Source of the DNA: Istiophorus platypterus
Taxonomy: Eukaryota > Chordata > Actinopteri > Istiophoriformes > Istiophoridae
Direction: 5' to 3'
Assembly (NCBI GenBank): GCA_016859345.1
Contig: CM029112.1
Location: 9,683,089 to 9,747,088 of the forward strand
Length of the DNA stretch: 64,000 nucleotides
In this document: positions 50,095 through 62,200 of the stretch, one piece after another
Layout of the letters: every line of letters begins with the position of its first letter
Position numbering within the stretch: the first letter of the stretch is position 1
The notes under the pieces: model-generated
Told to the model about the DNA's origin: nothing
The model's database searches: none
What the model saw: the letters and a program-made list of their open reading frames with translations, nothing else
Made by a program: the position numbers and the translations under genes

Positions 50095-51500
50095 CAGCCT
50101 GCTGTCCCCTTTTGTCCAGTCACGGGCCCTTATTTTCATAAGGGGAAAGAAAAAATGGCCGACCCTAGCATGTTTTAAGTTGTGTGATTGGGGGTAAAAA
50201 AAAAAAAAAAAAAAAATTGCCTCAAAGACCAAGTTACAATATCAAGAATTCTCTCAGAGAATTTTTGGTTCATTCTGGAGATGTTTCACAAACGCCTCCA
50301 CAAACGCTGAATGTCTAAGCCTGAACATTCAAGTGCAAGTGTGACAGTAGGTTTCATTAGTTATTTAGATCACAGCACTTGTGGATAAGGTATGGCTAAT
50401 AGGTTTTACTAGTGATGCTGTCACATTATTATTTATCTGCACTTCTACTATGGGATTTCTTTTTTTCTTCAATACTGTACACTGTAAATTTCATTTGAGG
50501 ATTATTTACATTAACGAGCACTGAAGGCACACTCTGCATTAGTTGTTTTAAGTGAGGCTTCAGGGTGAATATAAGATTGTCAGTAACATATCTCAGTGCA
50601 TCACTGGAATATACAGTGAAGGCAAAGAGTAGACTGGATACTACCACGGAAAGCTAGAACTAGACAGTTGCTGAGTAAACTGCAATTCTGCTTTTGTTAG
50701 GTGATATAGTAGTATATATTTACTAGTTGTGATACAGTATACCCAGATTTCCAATATGGGAACTGTGCCTTCTACTTTTCTTTTTTTTTTTTTTTAAACA
50801 TAGGTTTCATGCAGCATTAACCCAATAATTCTGTAAATTGGGATTATTTCCCCCTTTTTATTTTTGTGCTTGTAATCTTTTTTTTGGGTTGAGCAAGCTC
50901 CAGCAGATTGCAATTGCAATTCAACCTAAATAATACAATAATATTCCGAATTGCTATTTTTTTCCTCTTTGAATATCAGTGATATCGAAGCTACCAGGGG
51001 ATGAAATACAATGCATACATAATGGGTCTTTTTTCATACTTAGCTTTGAGGGAGTGGTTGCTTATCAGATAAGGTACAGTATTGCCATAGCTTTTAATCA
51101 TTAGTTCTCAGTATTATACACTCATCTGGAAGAAGAGCTCAAAGCAGAGGCATGAATATATATATGTATGTCTGTGGGAAAAGTAGTGAAATTGTATGTG
51201 ATGGAAAAGCAAGAATGTGTACGGATGTCAGTGTGCAAAAAAATTGCCTCTTAAGACTGCAATAATTTCACAGTTACGTCATGAAAAGTCAATTTTCCAT
51301 GGTTGAGTCCTTAACACTGAGCGATATGATCACGCTTTTATTACACAGCTCATTTGGGCAGCAGGTCTCCAGTGCATTTTTTACTTTTATATAGCTTTCA
51401 TTTTGTCCATTTCTCACCTTTGTCCCTGTTTGTATTATATCTGTACTGTACAGAAAGTGCATATAAATTATCCTGTCCAAAATAAATCTACATGGGCACA
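50095..51500 (+). other. baiap2: 3' UTR of baiap2 (distal isoform)
   Basis: AT-rich sequence between the distal stop and the polyadenylation signal at 51481. Contains a 22-A homopolymer near 50196-50217; open frames are chance. Confidence 0.6.
51481..51486 (+). terminator. baiap2: Probable baiap2 polyadenylation signal
   Basis: Canonical AATAAA about 1.39 kb after the distal stop, followed within 60 nt by a GT/T-rich element (TTTTATGTGTTGTGTTGTC). This is the usual arrangement of a vertebrate cleavage site. Confidence 0.6.
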
Positions 51501-51641
51501 AACGTCATACTTTTATGTGTTGTGTTGTCATGTTTTATGTTTTTTTTTTGTTTTGTTTTTTTTTAAACTGAAAACTACACTTCCGTGACGTCACTACAGA
51601 TAAATATATCACAGACACAAGAAGGGAAAAAAGTATTTGGA

Positions 51642-51647
51642 TTTATT
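51642..51647 (-). terminator. aatk: Candidate distal aatk polyadenylation signal
   Basis: AATAAA on the - strand about 1.6 kb after the aatk stop. Other AATAAA copies on this strand lie at 52858-52867, so the exact 3' end is not decided. If used, the two genes end only about 100-150 nt apart. Confidence 0.35.
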
Positions 51648-51649
51648 TG

Positions 51650-53267
51650 TTTGGGATAGTACAATAGCCATGAGTGAGGGAGAAATGGAAACAGCAATGA
51701 TGTTACTACCGGTGCATAGAACAACTCACCTCACCTCACCTCCTCCAAAAGGTGCCTGCCACTTTATAGCCAATGGGCTTTGTAATATCTCTTTGGCAAA
51801 TTTGAGAGACTATCACCCTGAATTACATCTTTTTCAAATGCTTGTACAAAAAATACTAGCCATGTTTTTGTCTTCTCGCAGAACTTAAAAGGCAAGGTGA
51901 GGGGAAACTGAATTGGCACTTTGAGCTACAGGAGGATAGAGAGAGGGAGGGAGCTGTCGATACAGCAGTAGTAATTCAAGTCAAGCTACCTGCTACAAGT
52001 TGATATAACATTCATACAATGTGAGATATGTCCTATTTTGAATGTCTTTTGTACAGCTCAGACCCAGGCATTCAGCACAACTGTAATAGAATACATTATG
52101 TATGAGAACGTGGACAATACATAGATGTAGAACAAAATGCATTTGATAACTGACATTCAACATTTATGACTGGCATATCGACATGACACCGATGACTATG
52201 TGAGGACCCCCACTCCCATCCCTTTGGTGTCATTCTATTGCTGATGAAATGTGATTTTAAACAAAGCCACAAAATATGCCACAAAATAAAGTGAAAGTGT
52301 AGCTGGCACTGTGGACACAACTAGGGAATCTCACACGTTTAGGTATTTCATTCCAATGTGGGGAAGATGCTGAGCAACAGAGCCATTACTTCTTTAAATC
52401 AAGACCCAGTTTGGCTTAAACAAAGTGCTTCGGACAGATCATGGTAACCGTAGACATATACTGTATGTCGTTATCGACCAGATTGAATGGTGGTGATAAT
52501 CAGGGAGTGATGATACTTGATGTCCTGTATTGTGTTTCCAGTAACAAACTGTATAGACCATCAGTATGATATGGATAGGACTCGGATTACGGAACAAATT
52601 AAGTTTCAGCACCTCCATCTTCAAATGCCATCACCACCACCACCCACAACTTTTTCAAAAGAGTCGGATTTTGTATTTCGAAGTCTACTGCAGCATCTTG
52701 TGCAACAATCATCAAGCATTGTTTTCTGGCTCCAACCGTAAAATTCGCATCAGTCCTTTAGAAATGCCAGATCAATGGTAAGCAGATGGACCGAGGCAGC
52801 CAATGACAAGAGTAGCTATGAAGCCTGTCACATCTTTCGGTTTTCTCTCTAATTTTTTTTATTTATTTTCCTTTAAATTCACAAATTAAATGGCCTGTAA
52901 GGTGACAAACCAAAATTGATGCTGCATTGAGCACAAGTCATTGTCATATACTGTATGTTAAAACTAATATACTCGTGTTTTGTTTTTTTCTGCAAACAAT
53001 ATGATCAGATTTTACATCCATTTTCCTGGTTGCTATACCAGCAGTTCTCTCTCATTCATCACAGAATTAAAATAAAGAAAAAAAGTGTGCAAATCATCAA
53101 GGGTGTTTCACTACAATATGAGGCACTGTCTCATAGGGTCACCACGGTCAGATGCCCCAAACGTCGATAAAAATAAAACTCTGTAAAACATCTAGATATA
53201 ATAATGCTGCTCTTCTTTGTTGAGAAGGACGAGGACTCATCCTCCCCCAGTCAGGGCCGTGGGACTC
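51650..53267 (-). other. aatk: Probable 3' UTR of aatk
   Basis: Sequence downstream of the aatk stop on the - strand with no competing gene. Polyadenylation-type hexamers occur within it. Nothing else recognisable. Confidence 0.5.
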
Positions 53268-53296
53268 TCAGTCCTTTGGACTCTCTTCACTGTTCC
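53268..53296 (-). CDS. aatk: aatk last coding exon
   Basis: Encodes (G)NSEESPKD then TGA, after acceptor ttttcaacag. Completes the Gly codon left by the previous exon; similar in length and charge to the mammalian end. Confidence 0.8.
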
Positions 53297-56200
53297 CTGT
53301 TGAAAATAATTGATTGGAAATAAGTATTGTTGAATTACAATAGAAACTAATCAAACAGCCTGAGGCTATTTTTTATGTGTAATACTTACCTGCCTGTGTG
53401 ATTCAAAAACTGGCTTTTAAAGAAGTTTCATCCCTCCTACTACTTATTCACTTCTCTAATTAGTCTTTAGACTCAGTATCTTGCAAACACTCAAATACAG
53501 GATTTATGTATTATACCAAAAATACATTATGTGCACTGAATTTTAGACATTTTTAAGACTTTACTCCAACTTTGTGACTTGAGACTTTGGGAGGTTCTCT
53601 TGCTTTCAGTGTAAATAAATTGGCATTGTACAACAGTCAACGTTGTGTATGACAGACATTTAGTACAGACCTGTTGCTGAGCCCATGTGGGGGTCAGAGA
53701 CATGTGTGATTGAGAATCGTGAGACCATGAAACGGTTAAGTGCTACAGCTGCAGGTTTAGGAGCTTCAGGGCTGTTGGAGGTGGATGTTGGTGAGGACTG
53801 GGGCTCAGGTATGGTGTCGGGTGAAGATGGGCAGGGCTCAACTGAAAGGTCATCTTCCCATTTGCAACCCCCACCTGAAAGCACACAGGCAGTCACAGTC
53901 ATAGTTACAGTGAGCTATCAAGGATAGATTCACTGGAATTAGTCTTTGCAACGTTTATGTCCCTAACAAACTCACCCTCTTCGGAGTTGTTCCTATCTGT
54001 TTCTTCAGAAATACAGCATGTTTCACAGACTTGAGCTTCAAGTTCAGGGTCAGGTTGCGGCTGGTGATCAGAGGTTTTTGGCTCTGAAGATTCCTGCCCA
54101 CTGGACTCTGTTCCTGTGGAGAAGGTGTAGTCAGCCAGCTCTCCCGTGGGACTCTCCTGGAAGCCATAACAAAAATATTCCTCAAAGACTCTTGACACAA
54201 AGAAATAATCAAATCATTAACAGACAATAGGCATTGCACAACTTTGACCTATTAATGTGCCATACCTGGTCAAAAAGGAACACCGTCACATCGTCAAAGA
54301 AGGACACAGCTTTTTTCTTCCTCTCCAACTCGTCACAGAAGGACTGGGTGAGCAGGGTGGGCATCTTCAGGAGGCTGCGGAGGTGTCGAGCCCTGCTGCA
54401 GTCGCTTACCACCACTGGCACAGTGGTGAAATCCTCCTCACTCTCCTCACTGTCTTCATCCTGGATGTTGTAAGTCCTCAACTCTTCATCAGACTCGCTG
54501 TCATCAGAGTCATCTTCGTCCTCCGCCTCCTCCAGTGGCGCTCTTACATTTTCTCCACATAGCTCGAGCAATGATGATGAGGTGGACAGGTCGACAGGGC
54601 CGTTGGATTCTTCGCATAAACTGTCCTGTGAGTCACATTCCTCTGCATCTATGTCCTCAAAATCCTCTTCATTTATTCTCAGACCGTCCCTTCTGTCTTC
54701 CGTCTCGTCCTTGATGTGATTGAATTCAGGCAGCTCCTCCTCCTCTGTGGCTCCATCGCCATTTTCATTTTCATTGGGGGCCTCATCTCCGCAGTCGGTT
54801 ATGGTGGAGTCAGAATTCAAAGACTGGACAGGGGAGCAATCTTCTTCTCTCCTGTGCCCGCTCTCATTGTTACCTGAGGCCTCCTGGACAGTGGAAGAGG
54901 CTTCAGACACAATGGAGGAGCTGATTTCTGAGGATGGCTCCTCTCCTGAGTGCTCCGTCTCCAGTCCGAGATCATCCTCTGCGGGGGCTGACTCTTTTGT
55001 CAGGCAGCCGCCCATCTGTGGAGGAAACGGCGACAGCATGGACAACCCAGGAGTGGGAAGGGGAATGGATGAACTAGGGTCAGCCTCTGAGAGATTCACC
55101 ACAACACAGCTTTTGTTGTGTCGGAGATTTGTTAAATGTCCCTTGTTATTGAATTGCCTCTTGATTGGATCGTCATCTCTAATAGAGCTCAATTTTTCAG
55201 CATGGAAGTCATGGTTAGGTGGACCTGCAAAGAACTTACTATATTCCTCTTGAGGGCTCCTTTCATTTTCAGCATCATAGTCTGAGAAATAGGCCGAGTC
55301 CCTGTACGGGTTCTTATCTGTCAGGCTCTTTAACTGTAGCTCTGAGGTGCTGGTGGAAGTGCAGATAGCCTGGCCTAAACCAACTTGCAGAACAACTTCA
55401 TGTTCTCCACCCACCCTTGGGCTCCTCTCACCACCCCGGGGATCTCCAAGTTCTTTGAAGATAAATTCTGGAGATTCGTTGTTCTCTGTGTCGTAGCCAC
55501 TGTCCAGGGATTTGGGCAAGATGGGGGTATTAAAGGGATCTGGGCTGAAGGCCTGATCACAGGGGCTTACCATTGATGAGGACAGGTTAAGGGTGTCTAC
55601 AGACTCAGCAGTTTCCTCTTGATTCTTCAGTGGGCTTAGCTCTTCCTCATCTACCTCAGCATAATCTAAATTGAAGTCAGCAAAGATACCCGATGTAATA
55701 TCTGTAATGTCATCATCCTCATCCTCACTGTAGTCGCCAAGCTCAACCAGGCTAATGCTGGACTCTCTAACCCTCAGTTTGCTATCCAGTGCCCTGTTAC
55801 CCTCTGATATCTCTGGATAGTTTAGCCTCTTGTCTTCCAGACCAACAGATTTTCCAGTTGAAACCCCTTCCCAGATGTTACCTCTGTGCTTGTCTGACAA
55901 GGCTCCTGTCTGACCAGTCTGATGATCCTTGAAAGAGGATGGGGACTTTATGTAGCTTGTCTCGGGTATCATCTTGGGCTCAGAGTACAGTCTCTCTCCA
56001 TTAAGCAACAATTGCTTTTCATATTTTCCCTCCACTTTTCCACCTTCTGTACCTCTGGAGTTCAGACTCAAGCTGGTAAGACAATCAATATTGCTTAAAT
56101 TATCTGCAGTTAGGTTCCTTTCCACTTGAGTGGTAGCTTCCTCTCTTTCTTTGTGACATAAGTGAATATAGGAACTCAATTCAGTGGGCTCGCTAGCAGC

Positions 56201-59200
56201 ATTACAACCAGTGTTACTTCCTTCTGCCTCCAAAGTGCTAGAGGACGTGGAACTGTGGAAAGTTTTGGTGGTAGCCTTGGTTAAAGACCATAATTCTGTT
56301 GTGTTAGAATGAGCAGTATATTGAAGGTCTAGATAGCTTTCGTGCCCACTCCCTGTCTGTCTGCTGTCAAGGCTCAGGCTATTATTGTTTGCTGAATGGT
56401 TTGAGGTCCAGTTAGTGGCATCTCCCTCTGAGAAAAGGTCATCCTCAATGTCTTCACCTCTCTGCTGGCCCACCAGCAGGCCGTCGTCTGTTCCTACATC
56501 AATACTGATATGGTTAACAATGGGAAGTGTCTTTCTGAGGGGGCCCATCATATTAAGGCAGCTTTCATTAACCGTGTTATGACCTGTGCTCGCTTCCAGG
56601 TAGGGATCGCAGAAGCCTAAGCTGGGGCTGCTAACCGCTTGTGACAAATGTGTGTTTTCTAACCGCCCAACTGGATGGACAAGGTTTGATCGGGACTCTG
56701 GTGATATATCCAGTTCAGACAGACAGGACTGGCGGCATGTCTGGTATGCCAAAGACTGTTCACAGTAGATTGTGCCATCTTGATTGGATGAGAAGCCCTG
56801 TAAAGTTAGGGAATGGCCTAACTTTACAGGGCTGTTGCTGGATGCCTTTCTCAGCAGTGGCTCCATGGTTATTTGAACAGTAGGGCTTGAATCAGAGTCA
56901 TAAGCAGTGGATTTGGCGTTATCAGCAGTTGACCAGTAAGCACTGGGCTGTGCCATGGATGAACCAGTCCGACTCTCTGAGGCCAACCTGCTGTTACTGG
57001 CTTCCAGTCCTGGGCTGTAGTCTGCAATGCTGTCGTCAAGATTAATGTTACACTCTACTGGTTCCTCTATGCGTATGTAGTACTCGCTGCTGACTGAGGG
57101 GCTGTGGGCGCTCAACACCGGGACCACACCTGGGTGTTCGGGTTCATAATAGGACGGGGATATGCCTGAGGTCAGGCTGTCAGTCTTGCAGCCTCCTGAG
57201 GTGCTTCCTTTGCTCGAATAGTAAATATCCTGGTAATGGGGGTTCCCCTGGCCCAGCGGCCCACTGGTGGAGGAGGAGCAGTACGGCTGCTCAGCTCGGG
57301 CCTGTTCCCACTTGTACTCAAAGTTGAGACCATGGCTGGTCTCCGTGACAGTCAGTAGGTCGTCCCCTGTGTCGGAGTGGAAGCTGTCAGAGAAGTGCTC
57401 CAGGAGGGGGAAGGAGGATGACGCAGAGGAGGCCAGCTCCACTGCCTGAGTTTGGTCTGTGCCAGGGGCGTCGGCTGGTGCAGGCGTAGGGGTCAGGACA
57501 AGGGCCGTGGACGTGGCTGCGTGGGAGGTACTACCAAGCAGGTTGGGTCTCAGGGCATTCCAGCGTTGTTCAAAGTCCTCCTCAGCTTCACTGGAGCCTT
57601 TGGCACACAGGTATGTGACCAGAAGATGTACTTCCTCACTACTGGGCCTCAGCTCAGGCTGAAGCCAGCAGAACTGCATCACCTCGTACCTGGGCAGAAA
57701 GAGGGGTGAAAAGAAAAAACAAAAACGATTAGAAGAGAAAGTTATGATCAGACTCCTTACGATTGTACATAAATACACTGAGAGGCGCTTAGTTATATCA
57801 TACGGATATCAGTTTTTTATTTAAAGGAGAAATGAATAGGCAGAAGCTAAAGTAGTATAGATGAACATTGAGGCAATATAACAGAGAACTTTAAAAGTCA
57901 GCACTTTTTTAGCAATGCCTAGCACTTGTTTATGGCTCTAGCCAATAACATAAAGAGTATATGAAGGAGGGGCAGGGCAGTTGCTGACACAGTTAGAAGA
58001 CGTTAACATTCATCCCTGTGTGTGTTTGTGTGTGTCTGTGTGTCTGTGTGTGTCTCTGTGTCTGTCTGTGTGTGTGTCTCCTCAGCGTTGGCACCGATCA
58101 TGTTTAATTTAATGAGGAACAATTTTGAAAAATAAATAAATAAAAGTGAGCGTTTGGCTGACTTCCCCCGTAAAGATGAATGAGGTGATTCAACTCTGGT
58201 CGATGCCAAGGGGATCATAAAGAATAGGGAGAGTATTGATCATCTGCTCTTGCCAGCAAAGAGAAATATTGCTACAGTCCCTGGTTCACCACCGCAAGCA
58301 GAAGCTATTTTTAAAAACACGGACACATCAACTAGTTAAAAATTAATTGGTCGGTGAGACTTGAAAGCCTAACAAAAGTCCAATATTCATCTTTTGCGGC
58401 ATCAAGTTACATTAACGTTCTGAGTGTCGCTCTGTGAATGTGTATGTATAGTATGTTTCCCTGAGTGTGCGGGCGGGCCAATATTTCTCACCAGCGCTCA
58501 GCCAGGGGGAACTGGAGATGGGGTTTAGGTAGCTTGAGCTGCTGTTCCTTCACAGCATATGTCAGCACCTGTCTGTCAGAGTAGTGTCTGTACGGCTGGT
58601 TTCCCAGCTCGAACAGCTCCCACACAGTCACCCCCAACGACCTGCAACAGGCAAAGACATCAGTTAGTGTGCTCACTGCCCTTATCTTAGATGTGTTCAA
58701 AACAAGCGGTTCATTTCATGAACTTCTTTATGTTATGTCATAAGTATCTCTCTGCTGTGCATATACAGTCAGGTATATGACTATTTGGACAGTGGAAAAA
58801 AATAATGGTCAACTCAGTACATCGAAACGATTTGAAACAAAGACATCGAGATGTGATTGAAGCGTAGACTTTCAGCTATAATACCAGCGCTCTCATAAAC
58901 ATTTTACATTAATCTTTTAGGACTTACAGCCTATTTTATGCTATTTCTACCACCCCATTTTCATTAGCTCAAAAGTCCAGGAGGCCTCAGGTAACAATGA
59001 GAACGGAAAATTGGAAAATTGACTGACAATGAGTCTTCACTTCAATCATATTTTGATGGCTTTGTTTTAAATCCATCGTAGTGGCGTACAGAGGGAAAAT
59101 TACGAAACTTGCGTCACTGTACAAAATTAATGTACGGTATTTCCTAAAGAATCCCATGGTAAAAGCTGACCAGAATACAGAAAAACTGAACACTGAATCC

Positions 59201-62200
59201 ATCCAGGTTGTTGTAAATGTTGTTAGGAGTTTTACATGCAGCAACCCCCACACAAATAAATAAGAAAATAATAAAAAATAAAAATAGTTGAAAGATGAGC
59301 ACCCTAAATAAAGTTCTAACAATGCAATCTACATTAAATCATTGTTAAAGGCATTGGTTGCCTTTTTCATATACACAGAGGGGAAAAAAACATCTTTGTT
59401 AAACAATTTCTATAATTTGATAAAGGTAATGTCGGTACGGTAATGTTACCTCAATAAACTTGCAATATTATTTCCTGTTCTTCACTCTTGGAATATCTCA
59501 CCATATGTTACTGCTTTTGGTTTGGTCAACAACTAGCAGGTTTCCGTGGACCTCGTCTATGAGCTCAGGTGAAATCCAGCGCAGGGGGACCCAAATCTGG
59601 TCTTGTGTAACATAATAATCATCCTACAGAGCAACAACAACAAAAAGACTGATAAGGTGATAAGGTAAAAAGCATTCAATAAAAAACACTTTAAAAATAT
59701 TGACTTTATCAAAAGTCTGTCTGACCTTGTATCGGCTGTGAGAAAGGCCATAATCTCCAATCTTGACTGACATTTCTAAAGTTAGCAGGCAGTTCCGCAA
59801 GGCCAAGTCACTGTTTGAGGACAGAAACCCTGACATTAATTTTTCTAAAACACTGTGCATAAACAAAGCCTCGTTTGCATACTGCATGTTTTAATATGTT
59901 TTGTTTGAAAGCATTATTTGCTTTGTATTTTTCTTTGTAAATTTCTTTGTTACACTCTTGTCAGTCGGTATGTTATGTAATGGGAAGTGACATTTGGTTA
60001 TAACTGTAGAGCATATGAATTTAGGGTTTAAGTATTTTTTAAAATGCTAAAACATAACAGTACTGTAGGTGTGTTGGTCCCTCCTAAAGTATATCACTGC
60101 ATTACGACTCGACTAACGTAGCCACTCTATTAATTCAAGTATAGCATGAAACGTGTACATGTACAACATCATGTGCTGCTTCTTCTCATCCGACCGTGTG
60201 AAGAAACACTGAACTAAAGCACCTTGTTTAATCTCACCTCCTCCAGAAAACAGAGAGCTCTTTAGCCCGGCAGCCACCGACCGGTTGCTATGGCAGCCAT
60301 CGCACGGCTGAGAAACAGCGGGAGCGGCTCGCCCCCGGCAACAAAATCACTGATGCTGGAGTTTGTATCAACTACTCAGGCAGCACCAGGATGTTGTTGC
60401 AGGGAGAGACCAGCAGGGGGTACACGGGCCATTCGGGTGTACTCTTACCAAAGGCTTTAATATTCAGGTTGATGAGGGTAAATGGATCAGGACTGACTCC
60501 CATACTCTACCTGTGAATAAAGTTGTTTTTGTGGAGGTGCAGAAGCCCTGAGGCAATGTCGCACGCCATTCGCTGGAGGATCAGAGGGTCCGGAGTCTCA
60601 GAATCAGCTACGCGACAACTGCGGAGGTAACTCTTCAGGTCGCCCTAAGAGGAGTGAGGAAAATTAATATGTGAGCGTATGAGTGCTGCAAAACAGCAGT
60701 GCGCCAAGAGAGGAGATAATGAGGTATGTGAGAACAATTGAATAAACAAAATGTTATCATTAAAATTTTGTCCCACCAGAGGGCAAAACTCCATGACCAG
60801 CAGATAAGGAGTAACCTCTGAGCACTGTGCCAGACACTGCAGGAGGGCGGGGTGCTGGAGGGTTCTGGTAGCGGAAACAGAAGTTGAGTAGGTATGAATG
60901 CACAAAGCTCATACATACAATAAACAGCCACATCGCTCAACCAGTTTGTTTTATTGTTACGTGTTGCTACAGTCCTGGTTGAAATATTTGGCACTCCTAT
61001 ATTTTAAGTACAGAATTTAGACTATTTTCAGAAAAAAAAGGATACAAATTAACCAGTTTTTTATAATCAAAATATTTTAATAAAACTTCCTAGGTTAATG
61101 AACAAAAGAAAATATAAATGAATTGCATAATAGTGATATAATACAAAGACAAAATGTACCCAAGGCACAATTATTTGCGCCCTTCACTAATATTGGGTTG
61201 CAGAACCTTTGGCAGCATTGACAGCCTCTAAAAGTTTCTTGTGCTTCTTGCACCTGTCTGCTGGTAGTTTCTGCCGCTCTTCCGTTACTATGAGTTCAAG
61301 CTCCTCTTAAGTTTGCAGGAGTCTTTTTCGCCGTGGCAGATTACAGCTCTCTCCAGAGGTCTGTAATGGGATTTGGGTCAGGACTCATTGCTGGTCAATT
61401 TAAAACAGCACATCTTTTCCTTTTCAACTGTTCTTTAGTGCTGCTTGATGTTTGCTTTGGGTCTTTGTCCTGCTGAAAGACCAAAGACCTTCGCCTCAAA
61501 CCTAGTTTTCTGACACTGTAACACGCTTCGCTCTGAAACGCCTCGGTAATCCTCTGATTTCATCACTTCTTTGATACATTTAAATGCCTCCAGTATCAGC
61601 GGCAGAGCAGCCCCTCAGCATGATGGAGCCTCCACCATGTTTTAATGTAGGTACAGTGTTCTTTTCCATGTGGGCTTAATTTCTACAATCCAACTGAAGC
61701 ACTGCATTCCACAGAGCTCTACTTTGGTTTCATCTGTCCACAGAACATTATCCCATCAGTTTGTAGATGTCTTGTAAGGTGTTTTTCCATGAGCCACATT
61801 TTTTGTTCTAGTATATGAAAGCCTTTTTTTGTTGCTCAACTTTGGACATTTTATCAAAATATCTGGATTTTACAAAAAATGTTAATTTGCCCTTTTTCCT
61901 GAATATATTCTATATTCTCTCAGGCGTGTCAATAACTTCAACCAGGAATGTATTTTTGGGCTGAAGGGCTGTGGGGTGTGATCTTTGATATGTCAGTGAA
62001 CTGACCGGTATGGCTGGGCCTCCTCCAGGAACTGCATCTGATCCTGGACACTGGCACTGGCCTTCAGCTCCTTCACCACCACCTGGGTAGTGCTGAGGCC
62101 CGCATTGACCTCACCCAGCAGAACCTAAGAAGCATACGTAGGGGGAAGAGGAGAACCACACTTTGTACCAAACTCTAGGAATGCGGACTGGAATTTACCA

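Noticed and set aside
54720..55253. 177-codon open frame on the + strand
   Set aside because: It is antisense to the aatk giant exon, whose reading frame is family-conserved; composition is an artefact of Ser/Glu codons read backwards.
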